This document shows, piece after piece, positions 1 to 8,201 of a DNA stretch of 64,000 nt. Every line of letters starts with the position of its first letter. Within the stretch, counting starts at the first letter, position 1. The notes under the pieces were generated by a model, which saw only the letters and a list, made by a program, of their open reading frames with translations, searched no databases and was not told the DNA's origin. A program made the translations under genes and the position numbers. The stretch is taken from positions 2,264,798 to 2,328,797 of the forward strand of contig HG934468.1 of assembly GCA_000723505.1 (NCBI GenBank), written 5' to 3'. Origin of the DNA: Mucinivorans hirudinis (GTDB lineage: Bacteria; Bacteroidota; Bacteroidia; Bacteroidales; Rikenellaceae).

Positions 1-915
1 GCAAACACCTACGATATTGAGCGGTGGCAAGAGGCGATATCCTTAGAGCACAATACTATGATTCGCGCTCGCGAGATTGCCGCAGACCTAGGGCTTAAGA
101 TGAAAATCGGTGATGTCGAGTATCAGGGTGACCGAATGAAGGCTATATTTTATTACATTGCTGACGACCGTGTCGATTTCCGAGAGTTAATCAAAATTTT
201 TGCCGAGCAGTTTCGTATCCGTGTTGAGATGCGCCAAATCGGTGCGCGGCAGGAGGCGGGACGTATCGGCGGCATCTCGGCGTGCGGACGCGAGCTCTGC
301 TGCTCGACGTGGCAAAATAGCTTCAGTAGCGTTGCCATCGGTGCGGCACGCCAGCAGGAGATTTCGCTCAATCCACAAAAGCTTGCCGGTCAGTGCGGTA
401 AACTGAAATGTTGCCTCAATTACGAGGTGGACAGCTATATTGATGCTCGCAAGGATTTTCCTCGCATCAATGCTCCTTTGCAGGCTATGGATGGTGATTA
501 TCATTTGGTTAAGAGTGATATTTTCAAAAAGACTATGTGGTTTTCACCCGACCCGTATTCAACGGCTGTGATGATTCCGATATCGATAGAACGGGTCTAC
601 AAAATATTGGCACTAAATCGTAAGGGGGTCAAAGTTGATAAGTTGGTGGATGAGACAATGCAAAAAGTTGTCGCACCGACCGAACCAAGTTTCATAAACG
701 TTGTGGGCGAAGAGAGCATCACACGCTTCGACAAAAACAACAAACCACGCCGCAACAACTCTCCCAACCGTAACAACGGTAACGGGGATAATCGTCCGCC
801 GCGGGAGGCTGCTAAACAGCCTAATGAACAGCAAGATAAGCCTCGTAATCACGAAAATACTAAGCCGAAGCACAACAATCGTCCACGCACACAGCGTAAA
901 CCTCAGCAAAGTTGA
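1..915 (+). CDS. PSP1-domain protein, RicT/YaaT-like (5' end outside window)
   Basis: The reading frame is open from the first base, so the gene starts upstream; the ATG at 58 is internal. The visible part is a PSP1 domain with the paired-cysteine motifs GRELCCSTW and KLKCCLNYE that mark the RicT/YaaT family. In Bacillus this protein belongs to an FeS-containing complex that affects RNA processing and phosphorelay; its role in Bacteroidota is not settled. The last ~75 residues are a low-complexity tail rich in Asn, Pro, Lys and Arg, probably disordered and possibly nucleic-acid binding. The stop codon overlaps the gldH start (TTGA), so the two are probably translationally coupled. Confidence 0.9.
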   Translation, partial: ANTYDIERWQEAISLEHNTMIRAREIAADLGLKMKIGDVEYQGDRMKAIFYYIADDRVDFRELIKIFAEQFRIRVEMRQIGARQEAGRIGGISACGRELCCSTWQNSFSSVAIGAARQQEISLNPQKLAGQCGKLKCCLNYEVDSYIDARKDFPRINAPLQAMDGDYHLVKSDIFKKTMWFSPDPYSTAVMIPISIERVYKILALNRKGVKVDKLVDETMQKVVAPTEPSFINVVGEESITRFDKNNKPRRNNSPNRNNGNGDNRPPREAAKQPNEQQDKPRNHENTKPKHNNRPRTQRKPQQS

Positions 916-1379
916 AGCGAACGTTGATAATACTTGCAATCGCTCTATCGCTTTACTCTTGCCGGAGGGAGGGTTATTTCGGTGTGTTCGATATGCCTTT
1001 GAATAGAAGTTGGGGAGTGGGGGAGTGGGTGGAGTTCGACTTTGTGCAGAGCGACACAATCAATCTGCACAAAATTGAACTCAGCATTAGGCATAGCCTC
1101 AATTTCGGTTTCAGGAATCTGCCGTTGGAGATTCAGACACACTCGCCCGACAATAAATATTGGCGTGATACAATTATACTCAAACTCACTGATGCCGACA
1201 ATGATTGGGTAGGGCAAATGGGTAGTAATCATATTGATTTTCAGAGTTATTATCGCCGCAATGTGAGATTTACACATAGTGGTAATTACGTTATCAAAGT
1301 TAAACATCTCCTGCCTGTGGATAGTCTGGAAGGAGTCAATGCCGTGGGCATTATAGTAGAAACTGATGGGAAAAAATAA
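912..1379 (+). CDS. gldH: Gliding-motility-type lipoprotein GldH
   Basis: This 155-residue protein begins with a lipoprotein signal peptide (MKRTLIILAIALSLYSC) whose lipobox ends at Cys17, so it should be anchored in a membrane from the periplasm. The mature part, with the early aromatic and PLNRSW...W-x-x-F stretch, fits the GldH family, which is also found in non-gliding Bacteroidales where its role is unclear. The start is TTG at 912, overlapping the stop of the upstream gene; it is chosen because it gives a clean signal peptide. The 3' end overlaps trmB by 14 bp. No other gliding genes are in the window, so a motility role should not be assumed. Confidence 0.82.
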   Translation: MKRTLIILAIALSLYSCRREGYFGVFDMPLNRSWGVGEWVEFDFVQSDTINLHKIELSIRHSLNFGFRNLPLEIQTHSPDNKYWRDTIILKLTDADNDWVGQMGSNHIDFQSYYRRNVRFTHSGNYVIKVKHLLPVDSLEGVNAVGIIVETDGKK

Positions 1380-2121
1380 GCATAAACGTTTCAGCGAGAA
1401 CCTTACTTTTGGCTGTATGGTTCAACCGCTTTTCGAGGATATTTTTCACAAAGACCACCCGCTGAAAGGGCGTTGGTGCGCAGATCATTTTCGCAACGAC
1501 AACCCTATTGTTCTGGAGATTGGTTGCGGGCGAGGTGAATACACGGTGGAGCTTGCACGCCGCCACCCCGACAAAAATTTTATTGGCATCGACATCAAAG
1601 GTGCTCGTATGTGGCGCGGGGCTAGAACTATTACTGATGAGGGACTTACCAATGCGGCATTCCTCAGAACACGTATCGAGTTTATCGAGTCCTTCTTTGG
1701 CGAGGGTGAAGTGTCGGAGATTTGGATAACGTTTCCCGACCCTCAACTCAAAAAGCAACGAGCGTCAAAGCGCCTGACCGCACCCCCCTTTTTAGCAAAA
1801 TATGCCGACTTTTTGCGGGGCGATGGAGTTATTCACTTAAAGACTGACTCTCAGCATCTCCACGAATACACAAAGGCGCTGCTCGCGGAGAACGAAATCG
1901 CGGCTGAGGTTTCCAATAATGATATATATGGCAGCGGTTTTGCCGATGAAAAACTTTCGATAAAGACCACCTACGAGGCGCGTTTTCTCTCTCAGGGTCT
2001 GTCTATTACGTATCTAAAATGGAGTTTAGGCGGTAAGAGAAACTTTCACGCGCCACTCTTCATCCCCGACCAGGAAGAGGGTACTCTCGATGATGATCGC
2101 CAGCTTGCCGCCACCGAGTAG
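1366..2121 (+). CDS. trmB: tRNA (guanine-N7-)-methyltransferase
   Basis: The enzyme methylates G46 of tRNA with S-adenosylmethionine, in the cytoplasm. The SAM-binding motif VLEIGCGRGEY is at residues 49-59, followed by IGIDIKGARMW, the family motif FPDP at 123-126, KRLTAP at 135-140 and LKTDS near 159-162. The length of 251 residues is slightly above the usual 210-240, from a longer C-terminal tail. It starts inside gldH (14-bp overlap), so ricT-gldH-trmB is one transcription unit, closed by the hairpin at 2163-2201. Confidence 0.95.
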   Translation: MGKNKHKRFSENLTFGCMVQPLFEDIFHKDHPLKGRWCADHFRNDNPIVLEIGCGRGEYTVELARRHPDKNFIGIDIKGARMWRGARTITDEGLTNAAFLRTRIEFIESFFGEGEVSEIWITFPDPQLKKQRASKRLTAPPFLAKYADFLRGDGVIHLKTDSQHLHEYTKALLAENEIAAEVSNNDIYGSGFADEKLSIKTTYEARFLSQGLSITYLKWSLGGKRNFHAPLFIPDQEEGTLDDDRQLAATE

Positions 2122-2162
2122 TCAATCCTAAGTTCGGCATATTGGTTTGCTCATATTTTGTA

Positions 2163-2201
2163 AAGCAATACGGGCTCTATAATTTAGAGCCCGTATTGCT
2201 T
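2163..2201. terminator. Bidirectional terminator hairpin
   Basis: A perfect 17-bp inverted repeat (2163-2179 with 2185-2201) with a 5-nt loop lies between the convergent genes trmB and DUF1015, only a few bases from the DUF1015 stop. It can end transcripts from both sides. The T-runs after each arm are weak. Confidence 0.85.
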
Positions 2202-2205
2202 AGTA

Positions 2206-3444
2206 CTATTCTAATGAGTGAATTACCACGCCTGAGCGAAGTTTAGGTTCAAACCAAGTCGTCTTCGGAGGCATAATATTGCCGCTGTCGGCAATGTCTA
2301 TAAGTTGCTTCATAGAAACTGCATAGAGTGCAAATGCCACAGCCATTTCGCCGCTATCAACGCGGCTGCTTAATTCGCCAAGTCCACGAATACCACCCAC
2401 GAAGTCTATACGTTTCGATGTGCGCAAATCTTTAATATCCAAAATCTTATCCAAAACAAGATTCGAGAGAATTGTCACGTCCAGAACTCCTATTGGGTCG
2501 TTATCATCGTATGTCCCCTCTTTGGCAGTCATTGAATACCATTCGCCGTCGATATACATTGCGAAGTTGTGTAGTGCATTTGGAGTGTAAATCTCCTTGC
2601 CTTTCTTCTCAACCACAAATGACTCTTCTAATTTCGCAATCAACTGCTCTTTCGTAAGACCATTCAAATCCTTAACAACGCGGTTGTAGTCAATTATTTT
2701 CAGTTGATTATCCGGGAAAATAACCGACAGGAAGTAGTTATACTCCTCATCGCCCGTGTGGTTGGGATTTGCCGCCTTTTTCTCCTGACCAACCAATGCT
2801 GCCGCCGCTGTACGGTGGTGTCCATCAGCAACATAAAGCGCCGGTACTTGAGCGAAAATTTCGGTGATACGGTCGTTCACAGCCCTATCTTTGATAACCC
2901 AGAAGTGGTGTCCAAAGCCATCCTCCGCAACAAAATCATACTCGGCAGGCTCTCTGACAACCTTAGCCACAATCTCATCAACCTCATCAATAGCAGGATA
3001 TGAGAAGAAAACAGGCTCTATATTTGCCTTCTGAATACGAACGTGAATCATACGGTCTTCTTCCTTGTCCTTGCGGGTGAGCTCGTGTTTTTTGATTTTT
3101 CCGGTTTGGTAATCATCCGTATTACAACATACCGCTAAGCCATACTGAGTACGTCCGTCCATAGTTTGGGCATAAACGTAGTAGTGCTCCTCTTCATCCT
3201 GCACCAACCAGTTGTTAGCCTTCCATTTTTTGAAATTTTCGACAGCCTTGTCGTAAACCACCTGTGTGTGCTCGTCTATAGGTAGGTCGAAATCAATTTC
3301 GGGTTTGATGATGTGGAGCAGCGATTTCTCGCCTGCTTCTGCCTGAGCCTCAGCTGAGTTCAAAACATCATAAGGGCGTGAAGCAACCTCAGCCGCAATC
3401 GCCTTGGGTGGGCGTATGCCCTTGAAAGGTTTGATTTTTACCAT
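2206..3444 (-). CDS. DUF1015 family protein (ParB/sulfiredoxin-like; possible serine kinase)
   Basis: This 412-residue protein has the length and signatures of DUF1015: an early KPFKGIRPP segment, KHELTR near 119-124 and ADGHHR at 206-211. The family has a ParB/sulfiredoxin-like fold. Other members of that fold (archaeal SerK, staphylococcal SbnI) phosphorylate free L-serine. The gene lies 3' of serA and the thioesterase on the same strand and close to serC, so a role in serine metabolism is a reasonable inference but is not shown by the sequence. The gap to the thioesterase is only 6 bp, which indicates an operon. Confidence 0.85.
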   Translation of the reverse strand: MVKIKPFKGIRPPKAIAAEVASRPYDVLNSAEAQAEAGEKSLLHIIKPEIDFDLPIDEHTQVVYDKAVENFKKWKANNWLVQDEEEHYYVYAQTMDGRTQYGLAVCCNTDDYQTGKIKKHELTRKDKEEDRMIHVRIQKANIEPVFFSYPAIDEVDEIVAKVVREPAEYDFVAEDGFGHHFWVIKDRAVNDRITEIFAQVPALYVADGHHRTAAAALVGQEKKAANPNHTGDEEYNYFLSVIFPDNQLKIIDYNRVVKDLNGLTKEQLIAKLEESFVVEKKGKEIYTPNALHNFAMYIDGEWYSMTAKEGTYDDNDPIGVLDVTILSNLVLDKILDIKDLRTSKRIDFVGGIRGLGELSSRVDSGEMAVAFALYAVSMKQLIDIADSGNIMPPKTTWFEPKLRSGVVIHSLE

Positions 3445-3450
3445 CTTTAT

Positions 3451-3873
3451 TTATTTTTTCAACAATTCGTTAGCTTTTTCGTTGAGTTCCCTTTCTCTTT
3501 CGTTCTCCGCAACAAAGGTGAGTCCGTGAGGCTGCGCCTTGGTGTTTTCATCTACATAACAGAATGTTATGAAAGCATCCGACACTAGAACTTTGTCGTC
3601 GCGGCAGTCGTGCACCTCGATATAGACCGTAATTGTCGTACGTCCGGTGCGTACGATGCGACTTTTCAGCTCTATGATATGACCCGCTCGCACAGGGTGA
3701 AGTATCTCCAAGCCGTGCAGTTGCAGGCACACAATATTATGAGGGTCCAGTTCGTATGCCACCGCTATAAAACCCGACTCGACAGTCCACTCAGCGCACC
3801 TTCCCGCAAAGAGCGTACCGTGGTGGTTCAAGTCTTCACCTTTTACCAGATGACAAGTTGTGTGTGTTTTCAT
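3451..3873 (-). CDS. Acyl-CoA thioesterase, hotdog fold
   Basis: The protein hydrolyses acyl-CoA thioesters; the physiological substrate is unknown. It is about 140 residues and carries the hotdog signature DLNHHGTLFAGR, followed by the long helix and the beta strands ending in the FITFCYVD segment. The chosen start (MKTHTTCHLV) matches the usual family N-terminus. A GTG at 3933 would add 20 residues that look unlike the family. It lies between serA and DUF1015 on the minus strand and is probably cotranscribed with them. Confidence 0.85.
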   Translation of the reverse strand: MKTHTTCHLVKGEDLNHHGTLFAGRCAEWTVESGFIAVAYELDPHNIVCLQLHGLEILHPVRAGHIIELKSRIVRTGRTTITVYIEVHDCRDDKVLVSDAFITFCYVDENTKAQPHGLTFVAENERERELNEKANELLKK

Positions 3874-3934
3874 TTTTTCGGAATCGGGAATCGTGGTGAT
3901 AACTTTTCCGCAGAAACAGTTCCCGCGATTCACC

Positions 3935-4858
3935 CTAGAATTTATTAACCTGAAATTTAGTAATACCCTCTTTCAAGAAGAGCATAATTTGATTAGCGGC
4001 TGCCAATCCTGCGTTAATGTTTGCCTCGGCAGTCTCTGCGCCCATCTTTTTAGGAGTTCCGAAGTAGCGTTTACCGAATTTTTCTGCAAATTCCGCTGCC
4101 GCTTCCGGCGCAATATCGGTGGCATATTTCAGGTCGGCACGTTCCTCCATCGCCTTTATCAAACCCACCTCGTCGATAACCTCTTTGCGGGCAGTGTTTA
4201 CGATTGTGGCACCCTTGGGCATCGACATAGCCAAAGCGTAACCGATTGACCCTTTGGTTTGTGCCGTGGCAGGAATGTGCAAAGATAGATACTCTGATTT
4301 TGCATAAAGTTCTTCCACTGATGCAACTTCTTCCACGTGATCATTTGCAAAAATGGCTTTGTCGGCTACGAATGGGTCAAATGCGATGACCTTCATTCCC
4401 AACGCCTTGCCGGCTAAGCCAACCAAGCGACCCACGTTGCCGTAAGCGTGGATACCAAGAGTTTTGCCGGCAATTTCCGTGCCCGCACCGCCGAACTGCG
4501 CACGTGCCATAAAAATCATCATACCGATAGCCAGCTCTGCCACAGCATTCGAGTTTTGCCCCGGTGTGTTCATCGCCACAATTCCTCGAGCCGATAGCGC
4601 GTTCAAATCCAAATTATCGAAGCCCGCACCGGCGCGCACCACGATTTTCAGATTCTTGGCGGCATCCACCACAGCCTGCGTAACTTTGTCTGAGCGAACA
4701 ATTAGCGCATCCGCACTTGCCACAGCAGCATAGAACTCCTCTAGGGCGGTGTATTTTTCAAGCAATACAAGCTCGCAGCCAGCTGCCTCTACAATTTTTC
4801 TAATACCGTCCGTTGCGACTTTCGCAAACGGTTTTTCGGTAGCAACAAGTACTTTCAT
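3935..4858 (-). CDS. serA: D-3-phosphoglycerate dehydrogenase (short, type III-K-like)
   Basis: It oxidises 3-phosphoglycerate to 3-phosphohydroxypyruvate with NAD+, the first step of serine synthesis. The 307 residues comprise only the substrate and Rossmann domains; no ACT domain for serine feedback is present. The nucleotide-binding loop is GIHAYGNVG near 135-143. The catalytic Arg lies in NTARKEVID (about 224). At the place of the usual catalytic His (TPH) there is Lys (TPKKMG, about 269-274), as in the Lys-type short PGDHs. It is preceded by a ~280-nt leader if the promoter at 5147-5177 is real. Confidence 0.92.
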   Translation of the reverse strand: MKVLVATEKPFAKVATDGIRKIVEAAGCELVLLEKYTALEEFYAAVASADALIVRSDKVTQAVVDAAKNLKIVVRAGAGFDNLDLNALSARGIVAMNTPGQNSNAVAELAIGMMIFMARAQFGGAGTEIAGKTLGIHAYGNVGRLVGLAGKALGMKVIAFDPFVADKAIFANDHVEEVASVEELYAKSEYLSLHIPATAQTKGSIGYALAMSMPKGATIVNTARKEVIDEVGLIKAMEERADLKYATDIAPEAAAEFAEKFGKRYFGTPKKMGAETAEANINAGLAAANQIMLFLKEGITKFQVNKF

Positions 4859-4884
4859 ATTTTTATAATTAGATATTATATTAA

Positions 4885-4939
4885 GTGGGCTTCTAAAACT
4901 TAGTAGCTCATCATCTTGGGGTTGTTCTGCGGAACGTTA
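4885..4939 (+). repeat. Dispersed intergenic repeat, copy C1
   Basis: The core ATCATCTTGGGGTTGTT (about 4910-4926) is identical to 33227-33243. The flanks (ggNcttctNaaaNNttag before, gNggaacgtt after) align by eye with 52797-52852. Function unknown; it lies in the presumed serA leader. Confidence 0.55.
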
Positions 4940-5146
4940 CGCTTTTCTTTTGGGTTTTTTATGTGGACTTTTTAGATAAAAGGAGCCGTAATTAAACCAA
5001 AATATAAATTTAAACAACCTCTCTAGTACTCCATCACTTTTCCGATTCCTATCCTCCTATGATTTCACGCTTCAACCATAGGGCAATATCTGGAGGTATT
5101 TTGGCGGTAATCAGTCTGTTGTGTGTTTCCGCATCACACAGCTACA

Positions 5147-5177
5147 CAAAGATATAAATAATAGATTTATTTTGCAA
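5147..5177 (-). promoter_or_regulatory. Candidate promoter for serA
   Basis: On the minus strand a -7 element TATCTTTG (5154-5147) fits TAnnTTTG, with TTG at 5177-5175 placed 20 nt upstream. The same -7 sequence occurs before the V-ATPase operon. It would give a ~280-nt 5' leader. Confidence 0.5.
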
Positions 5178-5325
5178 TGTTTTCTTGCAAAAACTATACG
5201 TAATATTGCGTTAAAAGGGAGGCTTTAAAACGATAAGGCTTATTTTTTCTATCCGTTGTGGGCATAAGCTCTATTGGTTTGATGGATTATTACAACAATA
5301 TAATAATCGAATCAAGGTTAAAAGG

Positions 5326-5354
5326 AAAGAGCCCGGTGAAATACCGAACTCTTT
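5326..5354 (-). terminator. Weak terminator hairpin after serC
   Basis: AAAGAG (5326-5331) pairs with CTCTTT (5349-5354), and an inner CGGT/ACCG pairs across a 2x2 mismatch. On the minus strand the arm is followed by CCTTTTAACC. It sits about 80 bp past the serC stop. The stem is imperfect. Confidence 0.4.
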
Positions 5355-5432
5355 CTCAGGCTTATTAATATTTTAACCCCGTCTAACTTTTTGGGTGCAG
5401 TTCATTTTTTTCAAGGGCGGGGTAGAAATTAG

Positions 5433-6512
5433 TTAGCATTTGCAGACCGACTTCTCGAACTCCTGCATACACTCAACTAGAGCCTGTACCGACTCCATTG
5501 GTAACGCGTTGTAGGTCGAGGCGCGGAAGCCACCAACGAGGCGGTGACCCTTCAAGCCAACCATACCTTTGCTCTTTGCAAAGTCAAGGAAGAGTGCGGG
5601 GTCTGTATCCTTGCACTTCTCGCTGTAAATGAACGGTATGTTCATCAACGAGCGGTCTTCAACCGCAACGGGCGAGGCAAAACAAGAGTTGCGCTCAATC
5701 TCATCGTACAATAACTTAGCCTTCGCCACATTGATTTTATTGATTGCGGGCACGCCGCCGATTGATTTCAACCATTTCAGAGTCTCCTTAACCACAAAGA
5801 TTGGGAATACGGGAGGAGTGTTGAACATCGAACCCTCTTTGATGTGAGTGCGGTAATCTAACATTGTGGGGATTGCACGCTCTACCTTACCTAAGATATC
5901 CTCGCGAACGATAACGAAAGTTACCCCGGCAGGTCCCATATTCTTCTGAGCGCCACCATAAATCAACGCATATTTCGACACATCCACCGGGCGCGAAAGA
6001 ATATCCGAAGACATATCTGCCACCAAATTCACAGGGCAATCTATATCTGTCTGATATTCCGTGCCGAAGATTGTATTGTTTGTTGTGATATGGAAATAGT
6101 CCAAATCCGTCGGGATGGTGTATCCCTTGGGAATATAGGTGTTGTTTTTGTCCTCGGACGATGCAACTTCAACGACTTCGCCAAAGATTTTAGCCTCTTT
6201 CATTGCCTTTTTAGCCCAAACACCGGTGTTGGCATAACCCGCTTTTTTGTTGAGCAGATTGAAGGGTACCATACAGAATTGCATCGAAGCACCGCCGCCT
6301 AGCCAGAGGATTTTGTAGTTATCCGGAATTTGAAGAAGTTCGCGAAAGAGATTGGTCGCCTCGTCTATGACTGCTTCAAAATCTTTTGTGCGGTGCGAAA
6401 TCTCTATCAATGAGAGTCCTATGCCATTCAAATCCAGAACAGCAGCAGCAGCATTTTCTATTGCAACGCGTGGAAGGATGCAAGGTCCTGCCGAGAAATT
6501 GTGTTTTTTCAT
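5433..6512 (-). CDS. serC: Phosphoserine aminotransferase
   Basis: It converts 3-phosphohydroxypyruvate and glutamate to phosphoserine; the same enzyme can act in vitamin B6 synthesis, and pdxB is also in this window. At 359 residues it has normal length. The start [10 protein letters not shown] is the family N-terminus, so the ATG at 6512 is preferred over an upstream ATG at 6569. The PLP-binding lysine is Lys190 in [18 protein letters not shown] at 40-45 and GGFRAS near the end are further family motifs. A candidate promoter lies at 6557-6587. Confidence 0.96.
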   Translation of the reverse strand: MKKHNFSAGPCILPRVAIENAAAAVLDLNGIGLSLIEISHRTKDFEAVIDEATNLFRELLQIPDNYKILWLGGGASMQFCMVPFNLLNKKAGYANTGVWAKKAMKEAKIFGEVVEVASSEDKNNTYIPKGYTIPTDLDYFHITTNNTIFGTEYQTDIDCPVNLVADMSSDILSRPVDVSKYALIYGGAQKNMGPAGVTFVIVREDILGKVERAIPTMLDYRTHIKEGSMFNTPPVFPIFVVKETLKWLKSIGGVPAINKINVAKAKLLYDEIERNSCFASPVAVEDRSLMNIPFIYSEKCKDTDPALFLDFAKSKGMVGLKGHRLVGGFRASTYNALPMESVQALVECMQEFEKSVCKC

Positions 6513-6556
6513 AACTTTTATGGGGGTTTGAATTAAATGTTGTACTTTTGGAGCTA

Positions 6557-6587
6557 CTAAAGTAAACATTATTTATCTATTCTCAAA
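6557..6587 (-). promoter_or_regulatory. Promoter of serC
   Basis: On the minus strand TTTG (6587-6584), 19 nt, then TACTTTAG (6564-6557) matches the Bacteroidetes -33/-7 consensus at all but one conserved position. It is about 45 bp upstream of the serC start. Confidence 0.6.
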
Positions 6588-6634
6588 ACAAAAAGCATTA
6601 TTGCACGCAATAATTTTTTTGCTCTATCTAAATT

Positions 6635-7978
6635 GTGACAGACTTTACTCAGGGTCGTATTGGGCGACAAATCATAACATTCTCTATTCCTATTATTTTA
6701 GGTAACTTCTTTATGCAGTTCTACCAGATTGTAGACAGCATAATCGTCGGGCAGGTACTCGGCAAGGAGGCTCTGGCAGCTGTGGGTGCGGCTTTTCCCG
6801 TAATTTTTGCGGTCATTGCGTTGATGATTGGCATTGGTAGTGGTGCCTCTGTGGTCATTGCTCAGTACTTCGGAGCCAAACAAACCGAAAAGGTGATAAC
6901 GGCAAGCGACACTATTCACATATTTTTTATATCCGTCAGCATCATTATAGGGATTTTGGCTTATTTTTTTAGCGAAGATGTTTTTCGTTTTATAGACCTG
7001 CCCGAGGATATTTTGCCGTTGGCTGTGCCTTATCTGCAAGTTTATCTTGGCGGTATCGTCTTTATGTTTGGTTTCCAGACTATAAATGCCATTTTACGTG
7101 GCGTGGGCGACTCTAAAACTCCGCTATATTTCTTGGTTCTATCCTCTTTGCTCAACGTAGTGCTTGATATTGCATTTGTCTTATGGTTTGGCTGGGGTAT
7201 TGTCGGAGCGGCGTGGGCTACCGTGTTGGCGTCTGCGGTTGCCTATTTTGCTTCGATTTACTATATAAATCGCAAGGATTTCTTTTTCCGTATTGACCTT
7301 TTTCGCCTCAAATTCGACAAGAAGATTTTTGGACAGAGTGTCCGTTATGGTCTACCCACGGGCATTCAGCAGTCTGTTGTTGCTTACGGTATGGTTGCAT
7401 TGATGTCAATAGTGAGCGGCTTTGGCACTGATGTTGTGGCAGGTTATTCCATTGGCATACGCGTTGAGAATCTCGCGGTGATTCCTGCGATGAACTTTGC
7501 CTTGGCTTTGCAGAGTTTCACGGGGCAGAACGTGGGTGCGGGAAGGTGGGATAGGGTTAGGGAGGGGCTGAAAAAGACGCTTATATTTTCATCTATTACC
7601 TGTGTTATAATCACGACTTTGATTGTGCTGTGGGGTAGGGAGATTTTGATGATGTTCACCAGCGATATTCAGGTTATAAATGTGGGCGAGGAGTATTTGG
7701 TTATTGTCAGTTCATTTTATCTTCTCTTTAGTTCGATGTTTGTTATTAACGGTATGTTACGTGGGGCGGGGGCTGTTATTGTACCTATGTTCACCACTAT
7801 GATTTCGCTGTGGTTGGTTCGTATTCCGTTGGCGGTGTGGTTCTCGCGCGAGATTGGCGAGGTGGGTATATGGTGGTCTGTTCCTGCCGGTTGGGCGCTG
7901 GGGTTGATATTATCTTATGTGTATTATAAGACAGGTAAGTGGAAGAAGCATTCGCTTTTCGCTAAAGGGGACTTCTAA
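6635..7978 (+). CDS. MATE family multidrug/Na+ efflux transporter
   Basis: This 447-residue inner-membrane protein has about 12 hydrophobic segments and two MATE repeats. The first opens with GRIGRQIITFSIPIILGNF and contains the family stretch VDSIIVGQVLGKEALAAVG; a GVGDSKTPLYF loop follows. MATE proteins export cationic compounds using Na+ or H+; the substrate cannot be told. The start is GTG at 6635. It is divergent from serC and stands alone, ending before the convergent hairpin at 8138-8184. A further small hairpin (CAATAAAA/TTTTATTG, 8037-8069) lies in the 3' gap. Confidence 0.9.
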   Translation: MTDFTQGRIGRQIITFSIPIILGNFFMQFYQIVDSIIVGQVLGKEALAAVGAAFPVIFAVIALMIGIGSGASVVIAQYFGAKQTEKVITASDTIHIFFISVSIIIGILAYFFSEDVFRFIDLPEDILPLAVPYLQVYLGGIVFMFGFQTINAILRGVGDSKTPLYFLVLSSLLNVVLDIAFVLWFGWGIVGAAWATVLASAVAYFASIYYINRKDFFFRIDLFRLKFDKKIFGQSVRYGLPTGIQQSVVAYGMVALMSIVSGFGTDVVAGYSIGIRVENLAVIPAMNFALALQSFTGQNVGAGRWDRVREGLKKTLIFSSITCVIITTLIVLWGREILMMFTSDIQVINVGEEYLVIVSSFYLLFSSMFVINGMLRGAGAVIVPMFTTMISLWLVRIPLAVWFSREIGEVGIWWSVPAGWALGLILSYVYYKTGKWKKHSLFAKGDF

Positions 7979-8137
7979 AAATTAATCGATTGAGATTTTG
8001 ACAACTCTTTCACGCAATTTCAGCGCTACCCCCACCCAATAAAAGCCAATTATACTGGGGTTTTTATTGCAGCTCAAGCCTTGAACTTATTCGAATTATC
8101 CAAATTATTCGATGCCGAGTTAATACTTGTAAGACTA

Positions 8138-8184
8138 GCTTAATTCAACTTAACAAACATTGTATTTGTTAAGTTGAATTAAGC
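8138..8184. terminator. Bidirectional terminator hairpin
   Basis: A perfect 20-bp inverted repeat (8138-8157 with 8165-8184) with a 7-nt loop separates the convergent MATE and S46 peptidase genes. It is followed by GTTTTGATATTTTTG. Confidence 0.85.
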
Positions 8185-8201
8185 GTTTTGATATTTTTGA
8201 T

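Larger units (their letters stand above)
4859..5432. other. Long intergenic region serC-serA (574 bp)
   Basis: No full gene is visible. The region holds a dispersed repeat copy (4885-4939), a candidate minus-strand promoter (5147-5177), a weak terminator hairpin (5326-5354) and, on the minus strand about 5050-5143, a 30-codon coding-like stretch ending in WLKREIIGG and a stop. That stretch has no start codon and may be a gene remnant or chance. The long leader before serA could be regulatory. Confidence 0.5.
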
